The notes under the pieces were generated by a model that made no database searches, was not told the origin of the DNA, and worked only from the letters and a program-made list of their open reading frames with translations. A DNA stretch of 64,000 bases from Eonycteris spelaea (lineage: Eukaryota > Chordata > Mammalia > Chiroptera > Pteropodidae). Below are positions 10,660 to 21,849 of the stretch, piece by piece (the stretch's first letter is position 1; each line of letters begins with the position of its first letter). Location of the stretch: positions 5,580,001 through 5,644,000 of the forward strand of contig PUFA01000116.1 in assembly GCA_003508835.1 (NCBI GenBank), written 5' to 3'. Both the position numbers and the translations under genes were made by a program.

Positions 10660-12750
10660 GATAATTGGGCCTGAGTTTGTTGAACTTTGTTTTCTCATGT
10701 GCTCAGAAAAGGGTTGATAAATATAAAATCTTTCTAGAACTTAATCTTAAGCGTGCAAGTGATTTCCCTCCAAGTAATTTCTTATTTAAAAAATCCGTGG
10801 GACCTGTGGCAGAGTTTCAGCTTCACTTCTTTATTGTAACATCTTCCAAGTTGCTTTTCTAGTCTGACCTTACATGATTCTTGCTTTGGCTAGGTGAAAT
10901 GGCAAAGGAACATGAAATAAATTATCAAAGAATGAGAAATAAGAAACGGGCAGTCCGAATTTCATGAAAGGAAAACATTTTGCTTAAAAACCTATGTGTG
11001 TGTGTTTGTGTTCATGTGTGTGTGTTTAAGTACCACACCTCCCAGAGAAGAATGGGGTAAAGTTTCCCCAAATGTCTTAGGGCTAAATAAACCTAAAACC
11101 GAACTGAAAACATAGTCTTCTGTTTTTTAATACGACACTTTTAAACAAAACTGAAGAACAACATAACTTCGAAAAAAGTGTTCTGGTTGAAAGTCAACAC
11201 TTAGGAAAAAGTAGATTAGTAACTAGAGAATGAGGATGGAGATGGGGAGTTTCTTGGTCTTCTGCACGTGTCCAATGGCCTATGGGACGATTCCTCGGAT
11301 TCTTTGTCATTTCCAGTTTGATTCAAAATCTATGAGTTTCCAAAATGGCAACTGTCCTTTATTGGGGGTAAATGGATGACAGATGATTTTAATTCCGATC
11401 TTATGGTAATCAGAAAAAGCACGACTTACTTCTAAAAGAAATCCTTATCCTTTTTCTTACCAGCACTCTTATACATCTCGGTCTTGGCATAGGTGGTTTT
11501 AGACCAATAGAAAGGAAGTAGAGAGTGGGAAGTGCTCTCTGAGCTCAGAAGTTTGGGGCAAAAGAAGACCTAAATGTGAGCAACAAGAATGCCTAAGGAC
11601 GGAAAGAGGTGAGAGCGAAGGTGTGAGGCAGTGGCTTCTGCATAGTTCCTCTGTGGAAGGGCAAAGTAGGTACCCAGAAAGATGTTTATCCCCTGATTCT
11701 TAACTTCAGCTCCTACACAGGATGGGCGGGCGTGTTAGGGAGGGGTGGAAATCAGCAAGCTCTCTGTGTTTATAAGATGTTTTTGAACTGTGTTCACCGT
11801 CACAGTCTTCTTATCCTATAACTCGTATTTTCAGTGTCTGGACCTGAATTTCCTGAACCGAAGCTGCTAGTACCTTAAATTCTTGAACTTTCTATTTATT
11901 TCTAAGTGTATTTCTAAGTAATGTAAAATTATTTGCTGGAAAGCTACAATCAGACCCACATAATTTTGCTGTGATAAGTGTTTAGCGGCCTTTGGGGAAA
12001 GGGCGGCTCTTCCGCGCGTTCTCGCCGTCAGGACGTGTGATTCATGGTGCTAAGGATGCTGTTGTCCTTTGCAGAGAGCACCTCGGGCTGACAGCCGAGA
12101 GCTGAGGGAGCGGCTGCTTCTTTAGGAGCCTCTGTGGGTTGCTTGGGATGAAGGAAATTCCTAACGAGCATCTTACTCTCACTACAGGGTGATTTAACTT
12201 ACTGGCTATCTAAGAGCAACAGGATATTCGCTTCTTTGTTAATTTTTATCAATTTACATATTCCTGCTAATTGCATTGTCTTCTTTCCTCCCAACCTCTA
12301 TAAGATCTTAAAGCAGCTTTGACTCTTGCATAATCTAAGTCCCTGCGTGCTCCATGGAAGACCAAAATGAAATGACATTAGCAGTTGGTTTTTCATGATA
12401 GTGGAAAGAGAATGCCAAGTTTCTAAACGTGTGGGATGCGAGGTGAGGGAGAGTGTTGCAGTGTTCCTGGGAGGAAGGAACGACGAGGCAGCAGTGCCAA
12501 TGACAAAGGGTGGGCCGGTTTGCTTGACTGGGAGCAGGGAGAGCTTCCGTTGGTGTGTGGAACGGGTTAGATCCTTTCTGATAGGAAAGGGCCCCTCTCC
12601 TGTGTCCTACCCATCACTGACAGTCAACAGTGGAGCGCAGGAATTTCCTCTTTAAGACATTCCCTAACTTACCCTTTATTCAATAGTTTCTTTATTTTCA
12701 GACCTAAGCAATAGGCTTTGATCCTGTATCCGGAGATCGCTATGGCACTG
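10660..12750. other. unassigned intergenic sequence
   Basis: About 2 kb in which I recognise no gene, RNA or repeat family. It is AT-rich to about 11.9 kb, with a short GC-richer patch at 11990-12120 ('cgcgcgttctcgccg') too small to call a CpG island. Confidence 0.4.
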
Positions 12751-12754
12751 TGTT

Positions 12755-13310
12755 TGAAGATTTACTAAGTCCTGACACTGTGTAAGACTTTGCTAGAGAA
12801 AGTGGGGGCTATAAAGACAAAATGCGAGCCCTGCCGCTCGGAAGAGGCTGGAGCAGAAATAATGATAACGCAGGGCAGAGGCTGGAGCAGGAATAATGAT
12901 AACGCAGGCAGAGGCCTGGAGCAGGAATAATGATAACGCAGGGCAGACACGCTAACTTCCCCACCTGGGGCGTCCAGGCAGGACGAGTTCACATCTGAAT
13001 AGAGGCCGAAGCGAAGTGTCATAAAAGAGGGACATTTGAGACAGGCCCCAAGGGTGGTAAGAATTTGCCAGGCAGAAATTGCTGGGTGGGGGTATTCCAA
13101 GGATAGAGAAGAGCAAGGAACAGGGTGTGAAGCAGGATAGAATTAACATTTGGAGACTAGCAAGCGGTCCAGTTTATTGGAAGCACAAAGTGTGTGACAA
13201 GAAGGAGGTGAGGGGAAGGCTGGAGGGGCAGGCGGGCAGAGCGAGGGGAGCTGGGGTGGCCCCGGGAAGTCGGTGCTTGACCTAGCAGACTGGAGAAGGA
13301 AGGGATGTTG
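12755..13310 (-). mobile_element. L2 LINE fragment with internal tandem repeat
   Basis: The plus strand shows the reverse complement of an L2 3' end: 'ttactaagtcctgacactgt', then 'aaatgcgagccctgccgctc', then further right 'ggtattccaaggatagagaa'. A three-copy tandem repeat at 12844-12945 has expanded inside it. Confidence 0.6.
12844..12945. repeat. 34-bp tandem repeat, 3 copies
   Basis: Three units of 34, 33 and 35 bp start at 12844, 12878 and 12911. Each begins GAGGC(C)TGGAGCAG and ends ATAATGATAACGCAGG(G)CA. Only a few differences separate the copies, which implies recent duplication relative to the host L2. Confidence 0.95.
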
Positions 13311-13381
13311 CAGTTGTTTTGAATTTCTGATCCCTAAAATAGTATATATTCAAATAAAAAGCATTTGGAAAGCAAATAAGA

Positions 13382-13398
13382 TTAGATAGATAGGTAGG

Positions 13399-13443
<45 letters not shown>

Positions 13444-13463
13444 GATAGATGGATGGATGGATG
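13382..13463. repeat. (TAGA)n/(GATG)n microsatellite
   Basis: About 14 near-perfect GATA tetramers flanked by TAGG and GATG variants. The minus-strand open frame across it reads Ser-Ile-Tyr-Leu repeats and is not a gene. Confidence 0.95.
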
Positions 13464-13637
13464 AAGATGTAGGTATACACTTAAATGCCTATAGTCCATA
13501 CCTGAGATAGCTATTGTTAATATTTTAAAATACATCCTTCTCGTCTTTTTACTGTATGAAGGGAGATGGCTAGACAGTTCAATCAATTGGTTTTGAGGGT
13601 AAATATATATTTGAAATCACATTGCCTCAGATTATTT

Positions 13638-13869
13638 ATTTATCGTTTTTATTTAGTTATTTATTTTTTTAGGTGAGGCAACCATTGGTTGACCTCACAG
13701 ACTGCAAGGACCTTGTCAGCTTACAATCTCTTATTTTTTTAATTCTTTACACCTACAGCACCTGGTCTTCTTAGGTGGTCTCCCATCCATGTACTAACCA
13801 GGCCCGACCCTGCTTAGTTTCCAAGATCAGATGGGATTGGGCTTGTTCGGGGTAGCATGACCACAGACA
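13638..13869 (-). mobile_element. 5S rRNA-derived SINE (fruit-bat MEG-like)
   Basis: A 232-bp retroposon on the minus strand. From right to left it has a 5S-rRNA-derived head (13750-13868), an unrelated body of about 80 bp, and an A-rich AAATAAATA-type tail at the left end. It is bounded by a perfect 14-bp direct repeat, 'gcctcagattattt', at 13624-13637 and 13870-13883; this is a target-site duplication typical of L1-mediated insertion. The 5S internal promoter A-box segment (13798-13820) is almost unchanged. 5S-derived SINEs are known from fruit bats and a few other vertebrates; assignment to a MEG-type family is my inference. Confidence 0.85.
13750..13868 (-). pseudogene. 5S rRNA-like head of the SINE
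   Basis: On the minus strand the sequence follows mammalian 5S rRNA from the 5' end (near 13868) to the 3' end (near 13750). It contains 'aagcagggtcgggcctggtt' and 'gatgggagacc', with about one base in five changed elsewhere. A canonical T-run terminator does not directly follow. It is part of the retroposed SINE and is not a working rRNA gene. Confidence 0.85.
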
Positions 13870-14124
13870 GCCTCAGATTATTTGAAAAACAGACTGTGGA
13901 CCTAATACTTTTGAAAAATAAATGTAATAACAGTAAATCGGTAAAATCGAATGTAGGGAAATCTACAAAGAAAGCCATTAGGATGTTGTTGCCATGATGT
14001 AGAGGAAACAAAAGCCTTGAACTTGGGTGGTGGCTGTGGGAAAACGGGGACTAGGTGAAAAAATATACTTCTGAGTGCTGCACGTCCCCTCACCCTCTGG
14101 GCGCCAGGAGGCCTCTCCAGCTGC

Positions 14125-14342
14125 GCCTGCCGCCTCGCCGGTGGTTCTGGGCTACGGCGGCTCCGTCTTTATGTGAGGCCAGGCGAGGGCCACACCAACA
14201 CCTCGACAAGGTGGTGGCCCTGAGGACTGCAGTGGGGACCCTTTTCCTCAACCCCTTCATCGTCACCTTCCAGAATGAGAAGGTCAAGGAGGTCATCGAA
14301 GATAAGACCGAAAAGATTCTCCTCAGGGGCTCCCACAGATGA
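14125..14342 (+). pseudogene. olfactory receptor C-terminal relic
   Basis: Only about the last 70 codons of a class II olfactory receptor remain. The first part (about 14141-14170) reads VVLGYGGSVF, the TM6/extracellular-loop-3 signature. After a frame disruption YVRPGEGHT can be read, then another frame change leads into LDKVVALRTAVGT, LFLNPFIVTFQNEKVKEVI (TM7 NPFI motif and helix 8) and a TGA at 14340-14342. At least two frameshifts therefore separate the blocks, and nothing upstream of 14.1 kb looks like TM1-TM5. Intact receptors are about 310 residues, so this is a dead relic. Its position next to the OR6V1-like locus suggests OR6W1P, which I recall beside OR6V1 in human, but so little remains that I give no symbol. 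Confidence 0.8.
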
Positions 14343-14344
14343 GA

Positions 14345-14570
14345 GGCGAGGGGCGCACCTGTCAGAGTGAGGACCCCGCTGCAGGCGGGCACCCAGGTGC
14401 CCGGCCGGAGCTCCTCACCCCCCTGCCTCTCAGTCTCTCCCCCCCACCACCCCACAGAAGTCTCTGCCACTCACTGCAGAGAGCTCATGTCTCAGAGGCA
14501 AGTGTCTGTGAGCCTCAGATAGTAAGGGATGGATGGAGCTGAGGGAGCTGTGGAGTGAAACGGTGCAAAA
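14345..14570. other. unassigned sequence downstream of OR relic
   Basis: GC-rich sequence with no recognised feature. Confidence 0.4.
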
Positions 14571-14574
14571 ACAT

Positions 14575-14660
14575 CAACTAGAGGAGAGAATCCAAATGAA
14601 GCTTAGTCCGGGGTCTGGTACGTAGTAAGAGCTCAGCAAATGTAGCTATTATCGTAAAAA
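14575..14660 (+). mobile_element. MIR SINE 3' end
   Basis: Terminal MIR pattern: 'gtctggtacgtagtaagagc', then 'tcagcaaatgtagctattat'. Confidence 0.6.
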
Positions 14661-14664
14661 ACGT

Positions 14665-16190
14665 GCTATTGAAAGTCTCTCCTCCCTGTCCTGCTCCTTA
14701 GTTTAGTTTACGTTGCTTTACATTTCTTTGTGCGTGACTTTCTGGGGGTGTGTTTCTCTCTCAGGAACTGGCTTCAGAGTCTAGGTTGCGGTTCTAAAAG
14801 TAGGGGAGAGGGGTTCTCTGAGAAGAGCAGAGAGGGTGGGCATCCCCCAAACCGGAGAAACTATGTGCCACCTGCTGGGACCCCCTTTCTGGGGTCGCTC
14901 CCCAGTAGAAGCACCATTCACACTCAGGCTGCCCACTTCTCCCTGCGGGACCCTCAAAACCTTTTTTCTTCAGCTAGAAATGACTCTCTGGGGATCACTT
15001 TCCCGGGCCCCTTACACAGAAGCCCCAAGGCCCAGACCTTGTCCTTCTCATGAACTCAAGAAAGAAGGGAAAGCGGTTTCACTGCTCCTCGACTGGCTGC
15101 CTCCCCTTCACATTGGCTCACGTTTCTCTTCTCCCACAGGACCTTAGGTCTGTGTCCCAAAGGGGGACTATCTGAGGTCGGGTCTCCTGGGCATCCCAGC
15201 CCGGAGACTTACCAGGGGCCCGAGCAGTAGGGCAAAGATGGCAGGAGCCAGCCAAGGAGGAAGTGGAATGGGGCTGGCGTTGAGGGTGACGGGGTGGGAG
15301 GAAGGACGAGGGAAGGCGTTCCTTGGAAACCTGGGGACGGTTGAGGAAGTCCTGGGGAGACAGCGGGAGCAGGACCGACTCTGGTGTCCGGTCACTTAGA
15401 CCACGTGGAATCGGGACAGGGCCGGAATAGCAGAGAAGGCAGGGTCGAAGCCAGCGTCCTCACGCTCCCGAGGCTAGCCCCGTTCCCGGGGTCCTGGTCC
15501 TTAACTGGCAGTGTTGGGGCCACTCCTTGCAGCCACGGCTGAGAGCAAAGGGGGTGGTGGGAGGGGAAAAGGCCCCAGGGTGCGCAACCCGGGGGTGTGA
15601 GACTTGTGTTACTGCCAGCGAGCTTGATCTCCTATTAAGTATTTTTTAAAACGAAAAACAAAAACAAAAAACCAACAACAGACAAACAAACAAAACACTA
15701 CCACGGGACATGTTTCTGTTTGTGGGCCTCTCCAAAAGTGGGCAGATACTTTTGCCTCTTCTGGAAAGGCCAGCAGGTAGAACAGTTTTTCATCCTGAGA
15801 ACTTTCTCTCCTCCACCTCCCAAGGGCCTAATTACTTACCCTCCTTGCAAACTTTGTGAAAACCTGAAGTACTAAATGGGAAGCAATTATCTCCTTCTGA
15901 TATGCAAACAACTTTCTTTCAGCTAGTCTTCCTAAAATAATCAGCTCGTAAATCCACTCGATTTTCCCCAGAGAGACTCCCTCCTGCTACTCAACTCTGC
16001 ACATTCCCTTCTTAAAAATTAAAAATAATCAACAGCCTGGAGCAGTCAGTTGCCTGTTTTTCCCAGTGTTCTCTCTGCTCACTTCCGGGACAATGTGGCT
16101 GGCCTTGGGCCTCCGCAGGAATCTCCCCATCACAGCCAGCGTCTGACGTCCTCAGCAAACGTGCCTGTGGCCCCTGGCTGCCGGGCACGT
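14665..16190. other. unassigned, partly GC-rich intergenic sequence
   Basis: No gene is recognised. A CAAA-rich tract lies at about 15645-15698 and may be the A-rich tail of an old retroposon. GC-rich patches at 15.2-15.6 kb lack a convincing CpG island. Confidence 0.4.
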
Positions 16191-16194
16191 GGTC

Positions 16195-16270
16195 CGTGGA
16201 GCAGCACCCGCATCTCCTGAGGGCTAGTTGGAAATGCAGACTCTCAGGCCCCGCCCCAGACCTACTGCGC
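16195..16270 (-). mobile_element. MER5/MER20-type hAT fragment
   Basis: 'acccgcatctcctgagggct', then 'gttggaaatgcagactctca', then 'ggccccgccccagacctact' matches the internal part of hAT-Charlie MITEs. Strand is uncertain. Confidence 0.55.
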
Positions 16271-16429
16271 TGCCGTGAGACCGACCGCTATGGCGACGCC
16301 GCACAGTGGGGCGACGTCTGTCTGCGCTTTGTCTTCTACATTCTGTTACTCTCCACTGAGACGGCATCCCGTGTTTCAGGTGACAGTGTTCACTCATGTT
16401 CCAGTCCAGCTACAAACCTCGGTGCTAGA

Positions 16430-16720
16430 GCCGGCCGGCATTTACTGAACACCTGTGTTCTAGGCACGGGAGTTACAAAGATGCGTGAGGTACCGTGTCT
16501 GACCTGCGGAGCTCAGAATCCCCTGTAGGAGGACAAAACTGTGTCGGTCGCTGTCCGAGCTGTGCTCTGGAGGTGTAGGAAGGGAGTGCCTAATTTTCTT
16601 TGGTCAAATGGAAAGTCTCACACATAGAGTCATTTGAGTCGAGCTTTGAAGTATGAAGAGCAGCTTCGCAGGCCGAGAAGGGGAATAGTGGATTCCAGCG
16701 AGAGGCAACTAAACATGTAA
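16430..16720 (-). mobile_element. L2 LINE 3' fragment
   Basis: The reverse complement of an L2 3' end is seen on plus: 'atttactgaacacctgtgtt', then 'ctaggcacgggagttacaaa', then 'ctgcggagctcagaatcccc'. Confidence 0.6.
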
Positions 16721-16724
16721 AATA

Positions 16725-19700
16725 ACACGCACCATAAAAACGATGTATCGTGGAGGCCATGCGAGGCCGGGGAGTGGACTCAATGAGGGGGCTCTGGAGA
16801 GTGGGCGCGAAAGTCTTCCCTACGCACACCCAAGTCTCGGTGACATGTCAGTGTCCTGCGAGAGACGCTTCACCCCCTGAAAGCACAGAGCACATTGGAG
16901 TCCAACACCCTCGTAGCGAGCACAGTGGGCATTGATGTGGACGCTTTTCCCCGCTAGGGCAATAATGCCGCCTTCGCAAAGGTGCTGTTTACTTCAGGGC
17001 TGGAATTTCATCGCCTTCAGTTTTGAAAATGACCTAAGTACGTTCAGAAATAGCTTAGGAGTTGTGCCGTTGAAGGGCAATTCCATGAGGTTTGCACCCG
17101 TAGGACTTGGCCCACGTCTCACTCAAGGGAAGGAGAATGACAGAGATACTGGATTAAGTGGGGGTGGCACCTAAGGGAACACCCAGAGGCCGGATGCTAC
17201 CGTGATGTTCTGGAACCCCCTTGAGAACTGATTGTTAGATTTTTTAGGAATTAAACACAGACCATGGTTAGAATAAATAAGAGAAGCTTGCAACCAAATA
17301 GATCATGTTGAAAATAGGCAATGAAAACTGGAAACTCCTAATTATTTTACCACATTTTATTTTCCTCCGTGCCATGGCATCATGGTGTCATGTGCATCAG
17401 TACACGACATCCTGTGTGGTGGCGTGCTTCCGAGCGTCTCTTCCCGAAGCCAAGTTCCGTGATGGGACAGGATGGGAATATGGACACCACGGGAACTGGC
17501 AAATGCCAGAGGTCAGCCAGCACCACGACCAGAGAGCCAGCGCTTAAGCGTTGACCGCAGACCGCTGCATCGCTGTCACCCTTGGAGTCTGTAGGGCATC
17601 ATTGCCAGGGTTATGTTTACATCAGGAAATTAAAGTTTGAAGAATTGGTGACCTCGATTGATAGGAACATGGTCCTCTGTAGGAAATGCTGCAATTTCCC
17701 AGCTTGGCCTTGGAGGGTTCTCTTCTCCCTCCGACTCCTAAAAGCCCTGCATGTGAAGGGCCTGCATGCCACTCCTGCCCACTGCAGCACCCAGACCTGC
17801 CTATTATGTGAAAAATGATTCGGGTCCCTTATTTTCCCACATCAAAACTCATCCCCTTGGTTTCATACTCCTTGGTCCTCCCAGCTGGGAGGAATAAGTC
17901 CACTATTTGGTGTCCCGTTGGGGTTTACGTGGCGGCAATGGATTCCTGCGTTAACCAGTGAGAACTCTGTGTTTCTGACGCTGGCTCACCAGGAGGCTGC
18001 GTCTCTGGGATTAGCATGGCAGGCAAATGCAGGGTGGGCGGGAAAGACGGGACAGGCGTTTTGGAGTCACGAAATCCCACCGCCAATGCCACCTATGTTA
18101 AATTCTTCCTGGGTGTTAAAAACACTCTCATCTTCCGCCCCTGCGATTATGTCCAGGCGTGTAAGTTACTTCTGGGGAAGGCTGTTGGCCTTATGCTGGG
18201 AACGATGGCGTTACAGGGAAGTGTGCCTCTGCCGTGCCATTAACATAAAGCTATTTCTTGCATGTACCGTGCTGTTTGTTGTCCTTCATCTGTTTGTGGG
18301 TTTTATCGTGATAAAATACACATCTTTAAAAGTGAAACTGAATCAATGGTTGCCCTCTGACAGTATGCGTTTCTTTTAAGTGAGGATAGTAAACACATGA
18401 TTACCGTTATGAAGGAGTTGCTAGAATTATTGCCATTAGGAGTCTGTTACTAGATGGGACTTGACAGACACGTGCTAAATAAGGGGCTAAAGAGTCTAGC
18501 GGCCCGGACTCCGGCCATTCCAACTTTTGGTTAATCTAATTTGGATCCGGACGGAAGGAGAATTTCTGAGGATGGAGAAGTGAAAAGAAGTTTGAAGAAT
18601 TAGATTTTGCTGTCAGTTCTGCCATTGCTTTGGCCAATTCTTTTTTCTTCTCTGTTTCCTCTCAAACTTAGCCAAGTGGGTCAGAAAGCCAGCGAGGCTG
18701 CAGCCCGAGTCAGCCTTTCCCTCCTGGGCTCTCACAGCCCTCCTTGTAAGGAGGAAAATCCTTATTAAATGTGTGAGAATTAATTTCTCTAACACATGGA
18801 GAAATCTCTGAGGCTAGAATCCACTTTTTTTTTTTTTTTTGGATCTTTAACAGCCAGTGCTGAGCATTATTGCTCATGGCAAGTGACCAGTGAATCTTTA
18901 TTTTCTTGAATTACTATGGGGTAAAACCAAATGGAAAATACATGTAAGAGTGGTTTGTAAAGTGTAGATACACACAGACACACACACACATGTACAAAGC
19001 TGAAGTATTATCAGCAGAATCGTTTTTAATATCTTCATTATCCTTTCATTTATTCTATAAATATTTACAATCTGAGGTGGTGAGCAGAGACTAATTAGAG
19101 AAAAGAAGCCAATAGGTGCAATAGCAACAGCAAACACCAGTTGTTGCTCTGATGTATAATTGGAAAAGATAAGATTTTCAGCCAGAAACTGAAATTGGGA
19201 ACCTGAAGAGGCCCTGTGTTCTGGGTGAAGGGCATCTTTACAAGGAGAAGACAACCTGCTCAGAAGTTCAGAGGACGGGGCACCTTGGTCGGGAAGCGGT
19301 TAGCCTGGGTGTCACCGGAAGTACACAGTGAGGACCAGCGGGCCGCCAAGCAAGCCACGTCTCCAAAGCTAGACACTCTGTATCCACCAAATGACCCTGG
19401 TTCCCTGCCTCGTCTGTCTCCACAGAGTAGACTTTTACAGAACTTGACATATGTGGTAAATTAGTAGTTTTTGTTGTCTTGAAGTAAGTGGCGTGGGAGT
19501 ATGCTCTGGATGAGTGAAGTTATCGTACTTTATTGGGACATGTAGTTGGGTAAATTAAAGTGTATTTACAGAAAGAATTTGGCAGAATATTTTAAATTGG
19601 GGCGATGTTAGAAAATCCAGGATAGGTGAAAGCTAAGAGAATACCGTGATTCTGAGGATTTTTGAAATTTTAGGTGGGAGGGGGGAGGGCAATGGAACTG

Positions 19701-19740
19701 ATATTTCATTCCAAAGGGAATAAGGGACCAATAGACTTTC
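16725..19740. other. unassigned intergenic sequence
   Basis: About 3 kb without a recognised gene. A 16-base T run lies at 18825-18840. The 153-aa open frame at 17918-18379 has no family motif. Sequence at 19020-19090 is AT-rich and may be old LINE. Confidence 0.4.
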
Positions 19741-19749
19741 AGGAATTTT

Positions 19750-19770
19750 ACACACACACACACACACACC
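19750..19770. repeat. (CA)n microsatellite
   Basis: About ten CA units. Confidence 0.9.
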
Positions 19771-19997
19771 CTTGATCAGAGAACGTGACCTGGCATCTCT
19801 ACCTTGAATGGAAAGCTCTGGGCTCCTTTCGGAGCTCCTGCAGCTGCCAGTGGGTATGGCGAGCACCTGCATGGTGGCCGATGAGAGCTGTGGGCCAGGC
19901 AGGGTCTCGCTGTGGTTATGAGAGGCACACAGGAAAAAACCTCAAGGCACTTGGCAGTGTTCCCCCTACCCAGCTGGCACGCTGCCTCCTCACAGCA

Positions 19998-20720
19998 CTA
20001 ACTGACGGAGCCCGGCTGGGTCCCTCGGGCTGACTGGAGTGCCTGGTGCAGGCCTTTCAGCCTCTTTACCTGTCCCTGTATCGCTGCCTTGAATATCTCA
20101 TTGTGGAGCGTAAGGATAAAGGGGTTGAAAAGGGGGGTGAGGATTGATGTCGCCAAGGCTATGGTCTTGCTGACTTCTGCAGAGTGGGCTTCACCAGGCC
20201 TGGCGTATAGGAAGATGGTGGTGCTGTAGCCATTGAAGACCAGGGCGAGGTGGGACCCACATGTGGAGAAAGCCTTGTGGAGGCTGCTGGCAGAGGGGAG
20301 CCACAGCACAGTGGTCACAACGTGGCCATAGGAGATGAGGGTCACCAGAAAGGAGCTGAGGACAAAGGCCAACGCCAGCACAAAGTCCCAGAATTCCAGC
20401 AGGCTAGCGTCGGAACAGGACAGCAGCAGCAGAGGTGCGTTGTCACAGAAGTGGTTAATGACATTGCCATGGCAATAACCGAGGTGAGCCCGGGAGAGGA
20501 CCGTAGGCACCATGGCCAGGAAGGGAGCTGCCCAGGCAGCTCCGGCCAGCCGGACACGCACAGCCCAGCTCATCAAAGTGCTGTAGCGCAGTGGGTGACA
20601 GATGGCCACGAAGCGGTCAAGGGCCATGTCTGACGGGATGAGGAAGGAGGTGGAACCCAGGGAACAGTAGAAGTAGAATTGGACCATGTCGAAGAAAAAC
20701 GAGATGAAAAAGGCACAGAG
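19998..20720 (-). pseudogene. OR6V1: OR6V1-like olfactory receptor, 5'-truncated
   Basis: Odorant-binding GPCR of the class II OR superfamily, expected in olfactory cilia. From about 20687 down to the stop at 19998-20000 the minus strand is open and follows OR6V1. It has MVQFYF in TM3, [15 protein letters not shown] at the cytoplasmic end of TM3, [10 protein letters not shown] in TM5, [10 protein letters not shown] at TM6, and [12 protein letters not shown] at TM7/helix 8. Beyond 20.72 kb homology stops. The N-terminal glycosylation region, TM1 (GN motif), TM2 with PMYFFL and most of extracellular loop 1 are absent. The conserved TM3 disulphide cysteine is replaced in the residual FFFDMVQ. 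One phenylalanine codon is also missing at NHF-CDN (human NHFFCDN). The tail is about a dozen residues longer than I recall for human. It sits head-to-head with the OR9A2-like locus at 28 kb. The upstream open frame to 20930 is not OR-like. Identity is firm; loss of function is inferred from the truncation. Confidence 0.88.
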
Positions 20721-20729
20721 GAATCTCCC

Positions 20730-21075
20730 AGCCGAACTAAGATTACAGCAGCCTGGGCACGTGGCCTGCGTTAGATCTGGTTTCCGTATTAAAACCCGGG
20801 CTCGGACTTGGCCTTCTTGTGTCAGGTAAGCCACTGGGCTTGTCTGAGGGCACTTTCTGTGGCTGGCCTCAGATGTGGCCCGGGGGTGGGGACTTGGGTC
20901 ATGCAGGGGTCCGGGCAGTGCACACAGCATCCCCCAGAAGGGTGTGTGGGAACCTGAGCGTGTCTGCGAAGGTTAGGGAGAGCCTCGACGCGAGTGACCG
21001 TTCACTGGAGGCTGGCATTAATTAGGTGCGTCTGGGAGGGACACGGAACGTGCACTCTGAGAGACGGAGCAGCAG
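20730..21075. other. sequence replacing the OR6V1 5' third
   Basis: On the minus strand this is where TM1-TM2 of the receptor should lie, but no PMYFFL or GN motif is present in any frame. A short string near 20750 ('gtgcccaggctgctg' on minus) could be an eroded VPRML remnant. This is weak. Confidence 0.3.
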
Positions 21076-21079
21076 GCGT

Positions 21080-21420
21080 GGACGGCCCTGACAGAACTGG
21101 AAGAATGTCAGCGTTTCTGGACAGTGCGGTGTGAAGGATGAGTCACACAAGATGACCTCAGGGCAAAGCGTTTCCAGAAATCACGCAGGCCACACAGAAC
21201 TTGGGGCTTTATTCAGAGGGCAGTGAGAAGGTTTGATCAGGGGAGAGGCCTGATGTATTCTGTTTTTTTGAAAGATCACTGAGAATCGAGTAGAAAGAAA
21301 AAAGCAAGGGCGGACACGGGGTTCAGTAGGAGGCTTTGTGACAGGCAGGTGAGGATTATTCTCTCTCACTCCCTCTTTGGTGGATAGGGACTCAAAACGG
21401 GATAATAACCCTGCCACCTA
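21080..21420 (-). mobile_element. L2 LINE fragment
   Basis: The plus strand resembles the reverse complement of the middle of L2: 'gaaggtttgatcaggggaga', then 'aaagatcactgagaatcgag', then a 'taggaggctttgtgacaggc'-like block. Confidence 0.4.
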
Positions 21421-21849
21421 CTAGGTCATCAACATGGCTTTTTCTTTCTCTGGGCCACAATGACTTCTCCTCCTGCCTGTGTCCCCATTGTGCTTATATG
21501 GGAAAGTGAGAAATAGACGTGGGGTGGCCATGAGATTGGGCCAAGTTGGATTTTGGACATTCGCCAGTTTTACTCACCTATAAAATCCAGTAATCTAGGC
21601 TAAGTTTAGGTACTGGGTCTGGTGTGGCCTACGACTGCTCATGCTGTTATCTGGAAAGAGTTAATTTTGACGAGAAAAGGTTAGCTTCTCAGCGGGGTTC
21701 CGTGACGGAAGGTGATAAGTGGAGAGCTTGGCAGGAGGCTGCGAAGCTCAGCGCCCTATTAAGAATCAAAGACTTGCTGCATTTTTGTTCCTTGCTCCTT
21801 CACTTTGAGTAAGGTAGAGATGAAAAAATGAGACAGCATGTACATCAAT

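Noticed and set aside
13382..13463. TAGA tract as a CRISPR-like or structured array
   Set aside because: Units are 4 bp with no spacers; an ordinary microsatellite in a mammalian genome.
17918..18379. 153-codon plus-strand open frame with a hydrophobic C-terminal stretch
   Set aside because: The hydrophobic stretch is short and single, and nothing matches a known gene; judged chance.
18825..18840. T16 run as the tail of a minus-strand SINE
   Set aside because: No SINE head and no flanking direct repeat could be found on the right side.
20721..20930. Upstream extension of the OR6V1-like open frame as a genuine N-terminus
   Set aside because: The extra ~70 residues contain no OR features (no GN, no PMYFFL, no glycosylation site before TM1) and no hydrophobic TM1.
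21019..21024. TAATTA site as an OR6V1 promoter element
   Set aside because: Isolated homeodomain core with no EBF-like partner nearby; too common to support a call.
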